The position numbers and the translations under genes were made by a program. A stretch of DNA of 64,000 nucleotides, from positions 1-64,000 of the forward strand of contig JBGSQK010000046.1 in NCBI GenBank assembly GCA_041738135.1, in the 5' to 3' direction. Below are positions 9,651-19,378 of this stretch, in pieces. Source of the DNA: JAGOMX01 sp041738135 (GTDB lineage: Bacteria > Pseudomonadota > Alphaproteobacteria > JAGOMX01). The notes under the pieces were generated by a model. The model searched no databases. It was not told the origin of the DNA and saw only the letters and a program-made list of their open reading frames with translations. Within the stretch, counting starts at the first letter, position 1. Every line of letters starts with the position of its first letter.

Positions 9651-10715
9651 ATGCGTCACCTAAAAATACTCTTTGCGATAGCAACGATTTTTTCACTGGC
9701 CCAGCCAGCGCTCAGCAGCCCTGAGAATCTTCCTGACGAATCACTGAAAAGCACGCAGGATAGAGAAGTAGAAGTTTTATCAGCTGAAGACCAACTTCCG
9801 TTATCTGGCGAAATGATGGCGCATGTATTAAGTGTGAGAAACCTCCCTGATGCTAAAGATGCTGCACTGGTATGCCGGCAATTTTATAAAGCGGTCCTTC
9901 ATAGGGGACATGTAAAATTTGCACGCCTTAAAGAAATAGAGAAGATGGCCGATGTGCAAGCATTTCTCATGAAGTACCGCAGGTTACTAAGCTTGGATGT
10001 CAGCAGGTTGGAGGCATTAACCCTGAGGGATGTGGTTGTGACAGCTCGCCATATGACCAATCTGCATAGCATAACGTTGTCCGCAGAACAAATCCCAGAT
10101 ACAGATCTCAGGTGGGGACAATTAAAAATTTGTTATACGGGAGTAGGTGAAAGCCGAAGGGCAAACCCCGAACTTTCCTGGTATTCGAGTAAATGGTCAG
10201 CCGTATTAGAAATTGAAGGATACTCATACAAGGCCATCGAAGTACTTGCCCTTGGCCCACCTCTTAAATCCATCGCTCTATCTCGCAATAGATATTCTCA
10301 ACAGCAACTTGCTAACATAGCTAGACTATGCCCGCATATTGAAACTCTCCGAATTGGTGGGTTGGGCTGTTCAATTGTTAATCTAGATAGCCCCAGCGCA
10401 TTTGCGAGAACAGAGGATGTGCTCAACTACTTCCCGGTTCTTAATACACTTATTCTCTGCGATCAATATGACTGTAGAAGAGTGCCTATGGATTTTTGGA
10501 CGTGGGTCAGAGATAGAGCCGCATGTCTTGACCTCTCCAATGCACACGGAATGAGTCTGGCCAATCTTGTGGAGGTCTTAAAATCTGATATCCTGGAATG
10601 CTTAATTCTGCTTGAAGACCAAACGCTGCAACGGGGACTGACCGCTGCATTTCCCCATAAGAAGATACTGTTCAAAGAAAAACCAGTTGCCAAGGGGCTG
10701 TTTGATGAAATGTAA
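9651..10715 (+). CDS. secreted F-box-like protein
   Basis: The start is placed at the ATG at 9651, not the upstream TTG at 9621: it has AGGA 9 nt upstream and begins a clean signal peptide (MRHLKILFAIATIFSLAQPA). The mature protein has an F-box-like segment at about residues 50-88 (LSGEMMAHVLSVRNLPDAKDA, then ALVCRQFYKAVL). A leucine-rich-like C-terminal part follows, with phrases such as LDVSRLEALTLRDVV and IETLRIGGLGCSIVNLDSP. This F-box plus LRR-like layout is that of eukaryotic FBXL substrate adaptors. No enzymatic motif was seen. A host-interaction role is inferred. The next gene starts 22 nt downstream and is probably cotranscribed. Confidence 0.75.
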   Translation: MRHLKILFAIATIFSLAQPALSSPENLPDESLKSTQDREVEVLSAEDQLPLSGEMMAHVLSVRNLPDAKDAALVCRQFYKAVLHRGHVKFARLKEIEKMADVQAFLMKYRRLLSLDVSRLEALTLRDVVVTARHMTNLHSITLSAEQIPDTDLRWGQLKICYTGVGESRRANPELSWYSSKWSAVLEIEGYSYKAIEVLALGPPLKSIALSRNRYSQQQLANIARLCPHIETLRIGGLGCSIVNLDSPSAFARTEDVLNYFPVLNTLILCDQYDCRRVPMDFWTWVRDRAACLDLSNAHGMSLANLVEVLKSDILECLILLEDQTLQRGLTAAFPHKKILFKEKPVAKGLFDEM

Positions 10716-10737
10716 ATTTAAACCAAAGGAGAGTAAA

Positions 10738-11694
10738 ATGAAGACTTGGGTGATTTTAATTTTGTTACTGGTGAGCAATGGTAAAAGCATCGCGTCTGAC
10801 AATGACCTCCTAGAAGATGGGAGGGGTGTGCACCGCCTAATACCCGTTAGCGCTTATGAACGCAATACTTATGAAGACAGTCCGTTCGTGAAAGAGGACG
10901 TTGTTCTTCCCATTAAGCCGCAATCAAAATCACATTTGCACTGTTGTAGAACAGAGCGAGGTAAAGCAGTTCTTAGCAGCTTGGGACGCATTACGCCTTC
11001 TCTGGCTATGGCGACGACAGGTGTTATCCTTTTGGAACTGGCCAAACAACAGTACCTAGAGGCGGAAGTGTTCCAGGCTTTGCCAAGAATGCTCATACAA
11101 AATTATAATAAATTTTTCTTCCCCACGTCTTTGTTTAGCAGTCAAAATGTTGGCCAGATCACTGCTTTTTCGATGACTTTGTACGAAGCAATCAACATAA
11201 CTGCTCTGTGGGTGCCTACAGCTGTTGTTACCGTAGGTGAATGTATAAAGATGAAATATTGTCGCTATGAGAACTACCCTGATAATACGAACGCTAATGC
11301 GGTTAAAATGCGAATGATTATGAAAGGTCTTGCCATGGGTACCATTTCCATTGGTGGCACTGTTTACCTTATGTTGAACTATAATTTCTGGGGCAAGCTT
11401 TTCAATCAGAACACGCCGAGAGTCCTAGAACAGTTCAATCTTACTGGCGCCATAGAGCTTTGCAAGAAACTACCGGATCTAGGTTTATCCTCAAAAATGA
11501 GCCCGTACGATTTTTTAACGAGGCAATGTAGCGCGTCTCTCTTGAAGGACTTGCTAGTTCCTAGCAGGAACGGTCTGCCGTGGAGCTATTGCGAACGCGT
11601 TTTAACAGGCCTTTCGGTCGGCAATTACATCACGCTAACTGTACCTCTTTTGCTGATGTTCTTGAATATGCTGTACTTTGTGGCGTGGATTTAA
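10738..11694 (+). CDS. exported multi-pass membrane protein, unknown function
   Basis: The start is the ATG at 10738, with a strong AAAGGAG site just upstream and a signal sequence (MKTWVILILLLVSNGKSIAS). The mature part has a short soluble region with paired cysteines (HCCRTERGK). About four hydrophobic segments follow: ITPSLAMATTGVILLELA, ITALWVPTAVVTVGE, MGTISIGGTVYLML and a strong C-terminal one, LTVPLLLMFLNMLYFVAWI. I do not recognise the family. It probably forms a two-gene unit with the F-box-like gene before it. Its stop codon directly abuts the murG stop codon on the other strand, leaving no intergenic DNA for a terminator. Confidence 0.75.
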   Translation: MKTWVILILLLVSNGKSIASDNDLLEDGRGVHRLIPVSAYERNTYEDSPFVKEDVVLPIKPQSKSHLHCCRTERGKAVLSSLGRITPSLAMATTGVILLELAKQQYLEAEVFQALPRMLIQNYNKFFFPTSLFSSQNVGQITAFSMTLYEAINITALWVPTAVVTVGECIKMKYCRYENYPDNTNANAVKMRMIMKGLAMGTISIGGTVYLMLNYNFWGKLFNQNTPRVLEQFNLTGAIELCKKLPDLGLSSKMSPYDFLTRQCSASLLKDLLVPSRNGLPWSYCERVLTGLSVGNYITLTVPLLLMFLNMLYFVAWI

Positions 11695-12828
11695 TCAGGC
11701 ATTAATTTTCCCACTCTCCCGTGTTTCCCCGGCCTTGAGCCTGGAAGCACGGGGAAGCAGCAGAGTACTCACCCCACAGGACACTTCATCAGCAATTAAA
11801 CGAGTAGCATCGCCTTGCCCTAAAGATTTTATAGCCGCTGCGGCGTAGGTTAGGACGGTTGGCTTCTGTGACAACTGAGTCAACATTTTCACTAACTTTT
11901 CAGGACTGAATTCTTGTTGCGGGACAAGCCAACCCCCTTGGTTTGAGACCACGTATCTGGCGTTACTTGTTTGGTGGTCATCCATGGCAGCTGGATAAGG
12001 AACAAAGACGGCCGGTCGGCCAGCGGTAGTGAGTTCGGCTACGGTGGAGGCGCCCGAACGGGTGATGACCAGATGGGCTTTGGCAATCTCACTTGCAATG
12101 TTCTCAAAAAATGGCGCTAAGGTCGCGTTTATGCCTAGGGATTCATACTGCTGACGGACTGTTTCTATGTCTTCTTTAAAACACTGTTGTACTATCAGGA
12201 ATTTCTTGCGGATATCTGTGGGCATCAGCGAAAAAGCCGCAGGGACAACTTTTGAGAATATGGACGCGCCCTGGCTGCCCCCTAAGATTAATAAACGGAA
12301 TTGAGAATCGGGTTGCTCGTAAAGTGAGTCTCGTATAGGACGTATTTCATTGCGCACCGGTAGCCCCACCATGCGCGCTTTTTCATTGGCATAGATCGTA
12401 TGCGGAAAGCTGGTCATGACGGTAGTAGCTCCGCCCGATAGCCACCTGTTGACCTTACCCATGACGGAGTTTTGTTCGTGGATGTAATAAGGCACACGAA
12501 AAATCCGAGCTGATAGTAAAACAGGGTATGTCACATAGCCACCAAAGCCAATAACTTTTTCAGGTCTGGAGCGGATGAAGTAGACTAGACATCCAGCTGT
12601 AAGCCGAATCATTTGCCAGATCGCCAACGGCAAGCGAGGGATAGTTCGACGCCCTAAGACGGATAGATTGAAAACGGATTTGGATAACTCAGATGACAGA
12701 TATCGAGAACCTCTTTCATCAGTGATGAAATGGATTTGGTCGCCTTGTTCAGCGAGTTCTGCTGCCACTGCAACTGCTGGAAACATGTGACCTCCAGTAC
12801 CACCACAAGCAAATAGCACCCGGCTCAT
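11695..12828 (-). CDS. murG: MurG, UDP-GlcNAc:lipid I N-acetylglucosaminyltransferase
   Basis: MurG adds GlcNAc to lipid I to make lipid II at the inner face of the cytoplasmic membrane. The N-terminal loop GGTGGHMFPA, the GFGGY segment, ILGGSQGA and the acceptor/donor-site region VITRSGASTVAELT are all present. The start overlaps the ftsW stop by 4 nt (ATGA). At 377 residues it is slightly long. After the normal end (about IADEV) it carries a tail of about 28 residues, including LLLPRASRLKAGETRESGK. That tail is encoded by a shortened copy of the family-C palindromic repeat (11714-11760), so the natural stop was evidently lost or displaced by insertion. It is the last gene of the dcw cluster here. 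Confidence 0.97.
   Translation of the reverse strand: MSRVLFACGGTGGHMFPAVAVAAELAEQGDQIHFITDERGSRYLSSELSKSVFNLSVLGRRTIPRLPLAIWQMIRLTAGCLVYFIRSRPEKVIGFGGYVTYPVLLSARIFRVPYYIHEQNSVMGKVNRWLSGGATTVMTSFPHTIYANEKARMVGLPVRNEIRPIRDSLYEQPDSQFRLLILGGSQGASIFSKVVPAAFSLMPTDIRKKFLIVQQCFKEDIETVRQQYESLGINATLAPFFENIASEIAKAHLVITRSGASTVAELTTAGRPAVFVPYPAAMDDHQTSNARYVVSNQGGWLVPQQEFSPEKLVKMLTQLSQKPTVLTYAAAAIKSLGQGDATRLIADEVSCGVSTLLLPRASRLKAGETRESGKINA
11714..11760. repeat. collapsed family-C palindromic repeat inside the 3' end of murG
   Basis: The segment reads CTCCCGTGTTTCCCCGGCC, then TTGAGCC, then TGGAAGCACGGGGAAG. The first part matches the left arm of the family-C elements at 48065 and 60314; the last part resembles their outer right arm. 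The middle of the element is missing. It is translated in frame as the C-terminal tail of MurG. In-gene palindromes of this kind are known from Rickettsia (RPE elements). Confidence 0.7.
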
Positions 12829-13961
12829 AAACGGTCCCCATCATAGTGATGACGCGTAAGCGCCAACACCATACCCATGGAAATGGCCAAGGCTAAAATG
12901 GAGGAGCCACCGTAGCTGAGGAAAGGTAGAGTCATACCTTTGGTAGGAATTAAATTCATGGTGGACGCCATGTTGATCAGAGACTGAATGCCGAACTGTA
13001 ACACCAATCCGCCCACGGCCAATATGGCAAAAAAGTTGTCTTGATGGAACACACGAATGAGACTGCGAATCACTACGAACAGAAATATCATGACCAGAAT
13101 CAGGCAAAAAATCAGGCCAAACTCTTCGGCTGCTACAGCGAATACAAAGTCGGCGTGAGCGTCCGGGATGAAGCGCTTGACAATACCCTCTCCAGGCCCC
13201 TGCCCCATCAAGCCGCCGCTCATGAAAGCTTCCAAGGATTGTGTGATTTGGTACTTATCGCCGAATTTATCACCCGCATCTCCGTTGAGAAAGCCGTCTA
13301 TACGTTTGGTGACGTGAGGCAGGAAGAAGTAGGCAAAACCGAGCCCTGATGCACCTAATGCACCTGCTATAAAAACCCAAACCATGGAAAGACCGGCTAG
13401 AAATAGTTGCGAGAACCAAACCAAGGTGATCAACACCACCATGCCGATATCTGGTTGTAATAATAAAAGTGTTAGGGATAACCCGTATACCAGAAAGCTG
13501 ATGAGCGCGCCGGGAAACTCGGGAAACAAACGTTTTTCAGAAAGCATCCAAGCGGTAATCACGGCAAAGCCAGGCTTGAGGAGCTCGGATGGTTGAATAG
13601 ACATACCTGCAAAGGAGATCCAACGACGAGCACCTTTGATTTCACTCCCCATAAAGAGGGTCATGAGAACCAGGACAACGCTGGTAATGAATAGGACTAA
13701 GGCTAACCGCCGGATATTTCTTGGACTAAGTAATGATACGGCCACCAGGCAGAAAATGGACGGCACCAAATAGGCCGTGTGTCGAATGACAAAATAATAG
13801 GAGTTTATGTTCAAAGTACTGGCTACCGAAGGACTAGCTGCAAAAGACATGAGTAAACCCAGAACCATGAGCAAGCAAATGGCCGACAATATCCAGCGAT
13901 CAACGGTCCACCACCATTGGCCAATTAAGCTGCGATCGTTGCGTGAGATTGTGGTTTGCAC
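12825..13961 (-). CDS. ftsW: FtsW, SEDS-family septal peptidoglycan polymerase
   Basis: FtsW polymerises lipid II into septal glycan strands together with its partner PBP (FtsI, encoded upstream). The protein is 378 residues with about ten membrane segments. It has typical SEDS features: ARRWISFAGMSIQPSELLKP, the region GPGEGIVKRFIPDAHADFVF, and FLSYGGSSILALAISMGM near the C-terminus. It starts with GTG at 13961, immediately after the murD stop codon, and its own stop overlaps murG. Expression is therefore translationally coupled within the dcw operon. Confidence 0.97.
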   Translation of the reverse strand: MQTTISRNDRSLIGQWWWTVDRWILSAICLLMVLGLLMSFAASPSVASTLNINSYYFVIRHTAYLVPSIFCLVAVSLLSPRNIRRLALVLFITSVVLVLMTLFMGSEIKGARRWISFAGMSIQPSELLKPGFAVITAWMLSEKRLFPEFPGALISFLVYGLSLTLLLLQPDIGMVVLITLVWFSQLFLAGLSMVWVFIAGALGASGLGFAYFFLPHVTKRIDGFLNGDAGDKFGDKYQITQSLEAFMSGGLMGQGPGEGIVKRFIPDAHADFVFAVAAEEFGLIFCLILVMIFLFVVIRSLIRVFHQDNFFAILAVGGLVLQFGIQSLINMASTMNLIPTKGMTLPFLSYGGSSILALAISMGMVLALTRHHYDGDRL

Positions 13962-15395
13962 TTATGCCACCTCGAGAACTGTTTTGCCGCGTGCTTTTTG
14001 CTTTGGCCCCACATGCAGACCAGGTAAATCCCGAACCAACTGGCAAAAGACATCACCGCGGGCTTCGAAGTTGTCGAACTGATCAAAACTGGCACAGCAA
14101 GGACTTAACAAAACTGTAGGTTTGGCAATGCCACTGGCTAATGCCGCGTTACGGGCATCATGAACGGCTTGTTCCAGATCCCCTGATTCCACATACGGAA
14201 CACCTGCTGATTCCAGGATTTGAGCAAAAGTCTCAATGGCCTCACCGATTAAAAATGCTTTGCGAATCTTTGGGAAATAATCAGATAAGGCGGTCAGGCT
14301 TTCACCTTTTAAACGGCCACCGAGAATCCAGAATATATTATCAAAATTGTTCAGCGCTTCCTTAGCAGAAGCCATGTTGGTGGCCTTGCTGTCATTGATG
14401 TACATAGTGTCATCAATGGTGCTTACCAATTGTTGGCGATGGGCAAGTCCTTCGAAAGAACGGATGTTTTCCATGATCATGGTGCGACTGAAACCTAAAT
14501 GGCGACAAACCGCGTAGGCGGCACAAATGTTCTGCCAATGGAGTCCAGGCGCAAAACCTGAGGCTGTGGATGAATCCAGTACAACACCTTGGTTGTCAAA
14601 AGCATCGTCCACAAATACGCCGTCTTTGTAATAGATACCGCCCTTAACTTTTTTGCGGGATGAGATTCCTACCACATTAGCTACACGTGTTGCTTTCAAT
14701 CGATTGTAGATGCGCTGACTTCTGGCATCATCCAATCCAATGACAGCTACACTTCCTGGAAGTTGGTTTTGGAATAGCATTTCTTTGGCGGCCACGTAGC
14801 CTTCCATGCTGCCATGACGATCCAGATGGTCTGGAGTAATATTAAGCAATACGGCTGCATCAAAACGGATGGAACGGGTTAATTCATTTAAATACGAGGA
14901 CATCTCTAGCACGTAAAAGCCATCGGCAGCAAGCGGCTCTAATGTGAGAACGGGGATGCCTATGTTACCCCCTACTTCTACATCCTGGCGAGCGCTTTTT
15001 AATATGTGACCGATCAGCGCTGTTGTGGTGGATTTACCATTGGTTCCCGTAATACCGATGTATTTGGCGGCTGTCTGCGTACGGCCGAGCAAATCCACGT
15101 CTGAAATCAAGGGCACACCGGCGTTCTTGGCTTTCAGTGCCACCGGATGAGGTTCAGGGAATGTGTGGGGAATTCCGGGGCTGATCACAAGCGCTGAAAC
15201 GGATTTCCAGTCAAGTAGGAATGGGTCTGTAACTTGCAAGTCCAGGTTGCGGGCTTCTGTGCGCAAAGCGGAGTTGTCATCCCACACATGCACGCGCCCA
15301 CCGCCAGCCTGGATGGCTCTGGCTGCAGCTTTACCTGTGCGGCCCATGCCCAAAACCACGACGGTTTGTCCTGCAAAGCATTCTACGATAATCAC
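13962..15395 (-). CDS. murD: MurD, UDP-N-acetylmuramoyl-alanine:D-glutamate ligase
   Basis: MurD is the cytoplasmic ATP-dependent ligase that adds D-Glu to UDP-MurNAc-L-Ala. It has an N-terminal Rossmann-like start (VVLGMGRTGKAAARAI), the ATP-binding loop GITGTNGKSTTTALIG, the central-domain motif LLNITPDHLDRHGSMEGY and HRQQLVSTIDDTMYINDSKATN. The end, LLSPCCASFDQFDNFEARGD, is the C-terminal signature of the family. It is 477 residues, a normal length. It lies 7 nt after mraY and directly before ftsW. Confidence 0.97.
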   Translation of the reverse strand: MIIVECFAGQTVVVLGMGRTGKAAARAIQAGGGRVHVWDDNSALRTEARNLDLQVTDPFLLDWKSVSALVISPGIPHTFPEPHPVALKAKNAGVPLISDVDLLGRTQTAAKYIGITGTNGKSTTTALIGHILKSARQDVEVGGNIGIPVLTLEPLAADGFYVLEMSSYLNELTRSIRFDAAVLLNITPDHLDRHGSMEGYVAAKEMLFQNQLPGSVAVIGLDDARSQRIYNRLKATRVANVVGISSRKKVKGGIYYKDGVFVDDAFDNQGVVLDSSTASGFAPGLHWQNICAAYAVCRHLGFSRTMIMENIRSFEGLAHRQQLVSTIDDTMYINDSKATNMASAKEALNNFDNIFWILGGRLKGESLTALSDYFPKIRKAFLIGEAIETFAQILESAGVPYVESGDLEQAVHDARNAALASGIAKPTVLLSPCCASFDQFDNFEARGDVFCQLVRDLPGLHVGPKQKARGKTVLEVA

Positions 15396-15402
15396 GAAGC
15401 GT

Positions 15403-16491
15403 CTACCTCAGTTTCAGTGTTGAAAGTCCAATCAATGCCAATATGGCTGCGATGATCCAGAAGCGGATAACGATGGTTTGTTCCGCCCACCCCTTTTTCT
15501 CGAAATGGTGGTGGATGGGGGCCATCAAAAATACACGGGTTCCGGTCATCTTGAAATACATCACTTGGATAATAACAGATAATGTTTCGATCACAAACAG
15601 GCCACCGATGATGGCCAAAACCAGTTCGTGTTTGGTAATCACACTGATCATACCCAGCATACCGCCCACCGCTAGCGAGCCTGTGTCACCCATGAAGACC
15701 ATGGCTGGCGGGGCGTTGTACCAGAGGAATCCAAGCCCTGCACCTACCATGGCGCCACACAAAACGGCTATCTCGCCGCTGCCCACCACATGGTTGAGCT
15801 GCAAGTAACCAGCAAAGACACTGTTACCTACCAGATAAGCAATCAGGCCAAAACACATGGCGGCTATCATAACGGGAACTATGGCAAGGCCATCCAAACC
15901 ATCGGTTAGGTTGACTGAGTTAGAAGCACCCACTACCACCATAACGGACCAGGGGACAAAAAACCAACCCATGGCTATAAAAGTGTTTTTAAGAACGGGC
16001 AAAGCTACGTTAGTGGCCAATTCAGGATCGGAAAGAGTTACAACGAAGTAAGTGGCTATCAACGAAATGGATACTTGGCCTAGAAGTTTAATCTTACCGG
16101 GCAGGCCTTTGGATGAGCGTTTTGTGAGTTTCAAATAATCGTCATAGGCGCCTAAGCCACCAAAACCAAGTGTTACGAGAAGCACAATCCATATGTAAGG
16201 ATTCGTCAGATCTGCCCACAATAAGGTGGATATGGATAGCACTGCCAAGATCAAAGCGCCACCCATGGTTGGGGTTCCTTTTTTGGTGATCAGATGACTG
16301 GCAGGCCCATCGTCACGGATGGGCTGGCCTTCTTTCTGCTTTTTCTTGAGCCAGGTGATAAATCTTGGACCTAAAAAAAAGCTGAGCAATAACGCAGTCA
16401 TAATCGCCCCGCCCGTACGGAAGGTGATGTACTTGAACACATTGAAGAAGGGCATGTGCGCTGAGAGAGGGTATAGTAAGTTATATAGCAT
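15403..16491 (-). CDS. mraY: MraY, phospho-MurNAc-pentapeptide translocase
   Basis: MraY transfers phospho-MurNAc-pentapeptide to undecaprenyl phosphate, forming lipid I in the inner membrane. The protein is 362 residues with about ten membrane spans. Diagnostic motifs are GAYDDYLKLTKRSSKGLPG (catalytic aspartates), NLTDGLDGLA, MGDTGSLAVGG and the histidine-rich loop APIHHHFEKKGW. It lies 8 nt downstream of murF in the same operon. Confidence 0.98.
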   Translation of the reverse strand: MLYNLLYPLSAHMPFFNVFKYITFRTGGAIMTALLLSFFLGPRFITWLKKKQKEGQPIRDDGPASHLITKKGTPTMGGALILAVLSISTLLWADLTNPYIWIVLLVTLGFGGLGAYDDYLKLTKRSSKGLPGKIKLLGQVSISLIATYFVVTLSDPELATNVALPVLKNTFIAMGWFFVPWSVMVVVGASNSVNLTDGLDGLAIVPVMIAAMCFGLIAYLVGNSVFAGYLQLNHVVGSGEIAVLCGAMVGAGLGFLWYNAPPAMVFMGDTGSLAVGGMLGMISVITKHELVLAIIGGLFVIETLSVIIQVMYFKMTGTRVFLMAPIHHHFEKKGWAEQTIVIRFWIIAAILALIGLSTLKLR

Positions 16492-16499
16492 TTTGTATT

Positions 16500-17909
16500 C
16501 TACCCTAGTTTTTGATCTAGTTTAAGCAGCGATTCCACAACCGCATGCATACGACCCTGCGCCTGGTATCCGCCGCGGGAGCCTTTTACCATATAGATGT
16601 CACCCGGCTTGGCCTGTTCACAGATCTTTTCCGCAAGCGACTTTGGGTCATCCATGTGACCGCCTTGTTTTTCTGGAGGCAGGACTTTAGCCAGCTCGGA
16701 CATGCGTTCGCCGGAGGTAAATACCAGATCTATCTGATTAGAGAGAATGTAATCTTTAAGATTCTGATGTTCTTCTTTTTCACTGTCACCCAGCTCGAGC
16801 ATGTCGCCTAAAACAGCTATGCGTCTGCATTTTCCGTTTAAAGACGTTTTACGTAATACTTCGAAAGCCGCTCGCATGGAAACAGGGCCAGCATTATAGC
16901 TTTCATCGATAACGATGAGTTCTTGGTCTTCGGAGAGTTTCACATTGTGAATCTGGCCTCGTCCAGCAACGGCTTTGAAATCCTCTAGCCTAGCCGCCGC
17001 CTGAGCAGTATTGGCGCCCAAAGCATTGACTACAGCCAGGATGCCTAAACTATTCATGGCCCAATGGCTGCCGGCTAGATTTAGACGGTAAGTGAGTTTC
17101 TCGCCGCAGATATCGGCATGGATAATTTGGTGATCGCTAAATTCTTCACATTCGTACAGACGGACGTTGGCGTTTTTACCCGTGCCTATTCGCCAGATTT
17201 CCCCGGCGTTTGAGTTTTGCGCGGCGGCTTCTAAAATTTCCGGTTGATTGGTATCCATGTTGATAATGGCGATGCCACCCGGTTGTAAGCCTTCGAAAAT
17301 CTCAGTTTTGGCTTGGGCGATAGCTTCTTGTGAACCTAGCTTGCCTATGTGGATGGATTCGATATTGGTAATGTAGGCCACGTGAGGTTTGACCAAGTGG
17401 GTGTGGCCGGATATCTCGCCTTTGTTGTTCATGCCCATTTCCAAGATGCCGTAAACAGCGTCTTCGGGGAGCAAAGCTAATGCCAGTGGCAGTCCCCAGT
17501 GGTTGTTAAAACTGCGGGGCGTTGCGTGGGTTAGGGCTTGGTCGCTGAGTACAAAATTCAGGGCTTCCTTTGTGCTGGTTTTACCTACGCTGCCGGTGAT
17601 ACCTGCTATTTTAGCGGATGTTCTTGAGCGAGCCGCGTTGGCTAATTGCCGTAAGCCTTCGAGCACATCAGGTACCACGATTTGGGGGAAATCAGAAACG
17701 CCTGGGACCAGATGATCCACTAGAGCAGCAGAAGCACCGGCTTTTGCGGCGGCCACCACATGGTCGTGACCGTCTTGCTTTAGTCCTTTTAAGGCAACAT
17801 AAATCTCTTGGGGTTGCAGGGTGCGAGTATCTATGGAAATGCCCTTAGCTTGCCATTCTTGTGGCAACTTAGCATTGAATAAACTATTAATCTCGTTAGC
17901 GTTCCACAT
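16500..17909 (-). CDS. murF: MurF, UDP-MurNAc-tripeptide:D-Ala-D-Ala ligase
   Basis: MurF adds the D-Ala-D-Ala dipeptide to UDP-MurNAc-tripeptide. The 469-residue protein has the P-loop GITGSVGKTSTKEAL, the substrate region RSFNNHWGLPLALALLPED, ILEMGMNNKGEI, and the C-terminal VIDESYNAGPVSMRAA and VLGDMLELGDSEKEEHQ. It begins 2 nt after the murE stop. Length and domain order are normal for the family. Confidence 0.97.
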   Translation of the reverse strand: MWNANEINSLFNAKLPQEWQAKGISIDTRTLQPQEIYVALKGLKQDGHDHVVAAAKAGASAALVDHLVPGVSDFPQIVVPDVLEGLRQLANAARSRTSAKIAGITGSVGKTSTKEALNFVLSDQALTHATPRSFNNHWGLPLALALLPEDAVYGILEMGMNNKGEISGHTHLVKPHVAYITNIESIHIGKLGSQEAIAQAKTEIFEGLQPGGIAIINMDTNQPEILEAAAQNSNAGEIWRIGTGKNANVRLYECEEFSDHQIIHADICGEKLTYRLNLAGSHWAMNSLGILAVVNALGANTAQAAARLEDFKAVAGRGQIHNVKLSEDQELIVIDESYNAGPVSMRAAFEVLRKTSLNGKCRRIAVLGDMLELGDSEKEEHQNLKDYILSNQIDLVFTSGERMSELAKVLPPEKQGGHMDDPKSLAEKICEQAKPGDIYMVKGSRGGYQAQGRMHAVVESLLKLDQKLG

Positions 17910-17911
17910 TT

Positions 17912-19378
17912 TTATTCCATATTCCCTAAGGCTTGCTCAGCAACCGTTACATCATTAAATGGTTGTACCTGGTTTCCCACAATTTGACCAGTCTCATGTC
18001 CTTTACCGGCAATGAGCAAAATGTCGTTCGGTTGCAGTTCGTTTATGGCAGCCATGATCGCTTCTTCTCGGTTGGCGATTTCTCTGCCCTGCGGGCAAGC
18101 CCGCATAATTTCTTGCCGTATGGTAGTGGCATCTTCCGAACGGGGATTATCGTCGGTTACGAAAATGATGTCAGCCAGTTCGGATGCCACTTTACCCATC
18201 AAGGGCCTTTTGAAAGGGTCGCGGTTACCGCCGCAACCGAAGATCACGAGCAACCGTCCTTTTGTATGTGGTCTTAAGGCTTGCAACGCCGTGGCGAGAG
18301 CATCAGGGGTGTGAGCATAGTCCACGTAGACCTGGCTACCTACTTTTTGCAAGCGTCCGGGAACGGATTTAAGTTGAGATAAACTGGCAACAGCCCGTGC
18401 CTCATCGACACCCGTCAAAATTGCATTGGCCAAGGCACATATGGCATTGGAGACCTGAAAGCCACCAATGAGTGGGAAGTTGAATTGATATTGCTTGCCT
18501 AGTGCGGAGAGGGATACATCTAGTCCTTGTTCGTGCATCGCGTCAACCTGGTATGAAAAATCTGCGTCGTGGGTGCCATAAGTTATAACTCGAACCGAAC
18601 GCGCTTTTAAGAGCTCTCTCAATTGTGTGGAAGCTGGATCATCTCTATTCAAGACTGCCATACCGGTTTGGGGTAGTAGGTCCGTAAACAAACGGGCTTT
18701 GGCCTGGAAATAGTTGGCAGCATCCTTATGATAATCCAGATGATCGTGGGTTAGGTTTGTGAATGATGCCACTTGCACACTAACCCCATCCATCCGATGT
18801 TGAGCAAGGGCATGGCTGGATGATTCCATGGCCAGATAGTCGATCTTGTTTTCTGCAAGTTGCTGGAGGGTTTGATGCAAAATAATTGCATCGGGTGTAG
18901 TAGCTCCGGCTATTCCTGCATATTGATTATTCTGACTGTCCTGCACGCCGATGGTTCCCATACGTGCGCATTTGTAATTGGCTTGATTCCACAATTGGAA
19001 AATGAAATCAACGGTTGAGGATTTTCCATTGGTGCCGGTCACAGCTACCACGTTCTGGGGTTGTTTCGGATAAAAAGCTTTGGCCAGTTTAGACAAGACT
19101 TCGTGAGGGTTTTCCACCTGAACCCAATATTTTTCTGCAGAGAGGTTTTGCGGGACAGACTCTTTAGAAATGATAAATTGCGCTCCAGCTGTGATGGCTT
19201 GATTGATATACTGCTCGCCGCCAGCTTTACCTTCCCAAACGGAGGGCAGTGCCACAAATGCGCAACCTGGCGTTACTCCGCGGGAGTTCACCGTCAAACC
19301 TGTCACAGTTGACGTAAATGGCAAATTGCCCTTGTGGTTCAAAGGCTTTGCTATCTGAAGGAGTTGGTCTAGTTGCAT
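17912..19378 (-). CDS. murE: MurE, UDP-MurNAc-dipeptide:meso-diaminopimelate ligase
   Basis: MurE adds the third amino acid to UDP-MurNAc-L-Ala-D-Glu. Motifs are VAVTGTNGKSSTVDF (ATP loop), TPDAIILHQTL, MESSSHALAQHR and FTNLTHDHLDYHKD. The motif DDNPRSED contains DNPR, the known marker of meso-diaminopimelate specificity, so this is the Gram-negative-type enzyme. It is 488 residues. Its ATG overlaps the ftsI TAA by one base (TAATG), implying translational coupling. Confidence 0.97.
   Translation of the reverse strand: MQLDQLLQIAKPLNHKGNLPFTSTVTGLTVNSRGVTPGCAFVALPSVWEGKAGGEQYINQAITAGAQFIISKESVPQNLSAEKYWVQVENPHEVLSKLAKAFYPKQPQNVVAVTGTNGKSSTVDFIFQLWNQANYKCARMGTIGVQDSQNNQYAGIAGATTPDAIILHQTLQQLAENKIDYLAMESSSHALAQHRMDGVSVQVASFTNLTHDHLDYHKDAANYFQAKARLFTDLLPQTGMAVLNRDDPASTQLRELLKARSVRVITYGTHDADFSYQVDAMHEQGLDVSLSALGKQYQFNFPLIGGFQVSNAICALANAILTGVDEARAVASLSQLKSVPGRLQKVGSQVYVDYAHTPDALATALQALRPHTKGRLLVIFGCGGNRDPFKRPLMGKVASELADIIFVTDDNPRSEDATTIRQEIMRACPQGREIANREEAIMAAINELQPNDILLIAGKGHETGQIVGNQVQPFNDVTVAEQALGNME

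Noticed and set aside
13041..13349. 102-codon plus-strand ORF
   Set aside because: It is the antisense shadow of ftsW.
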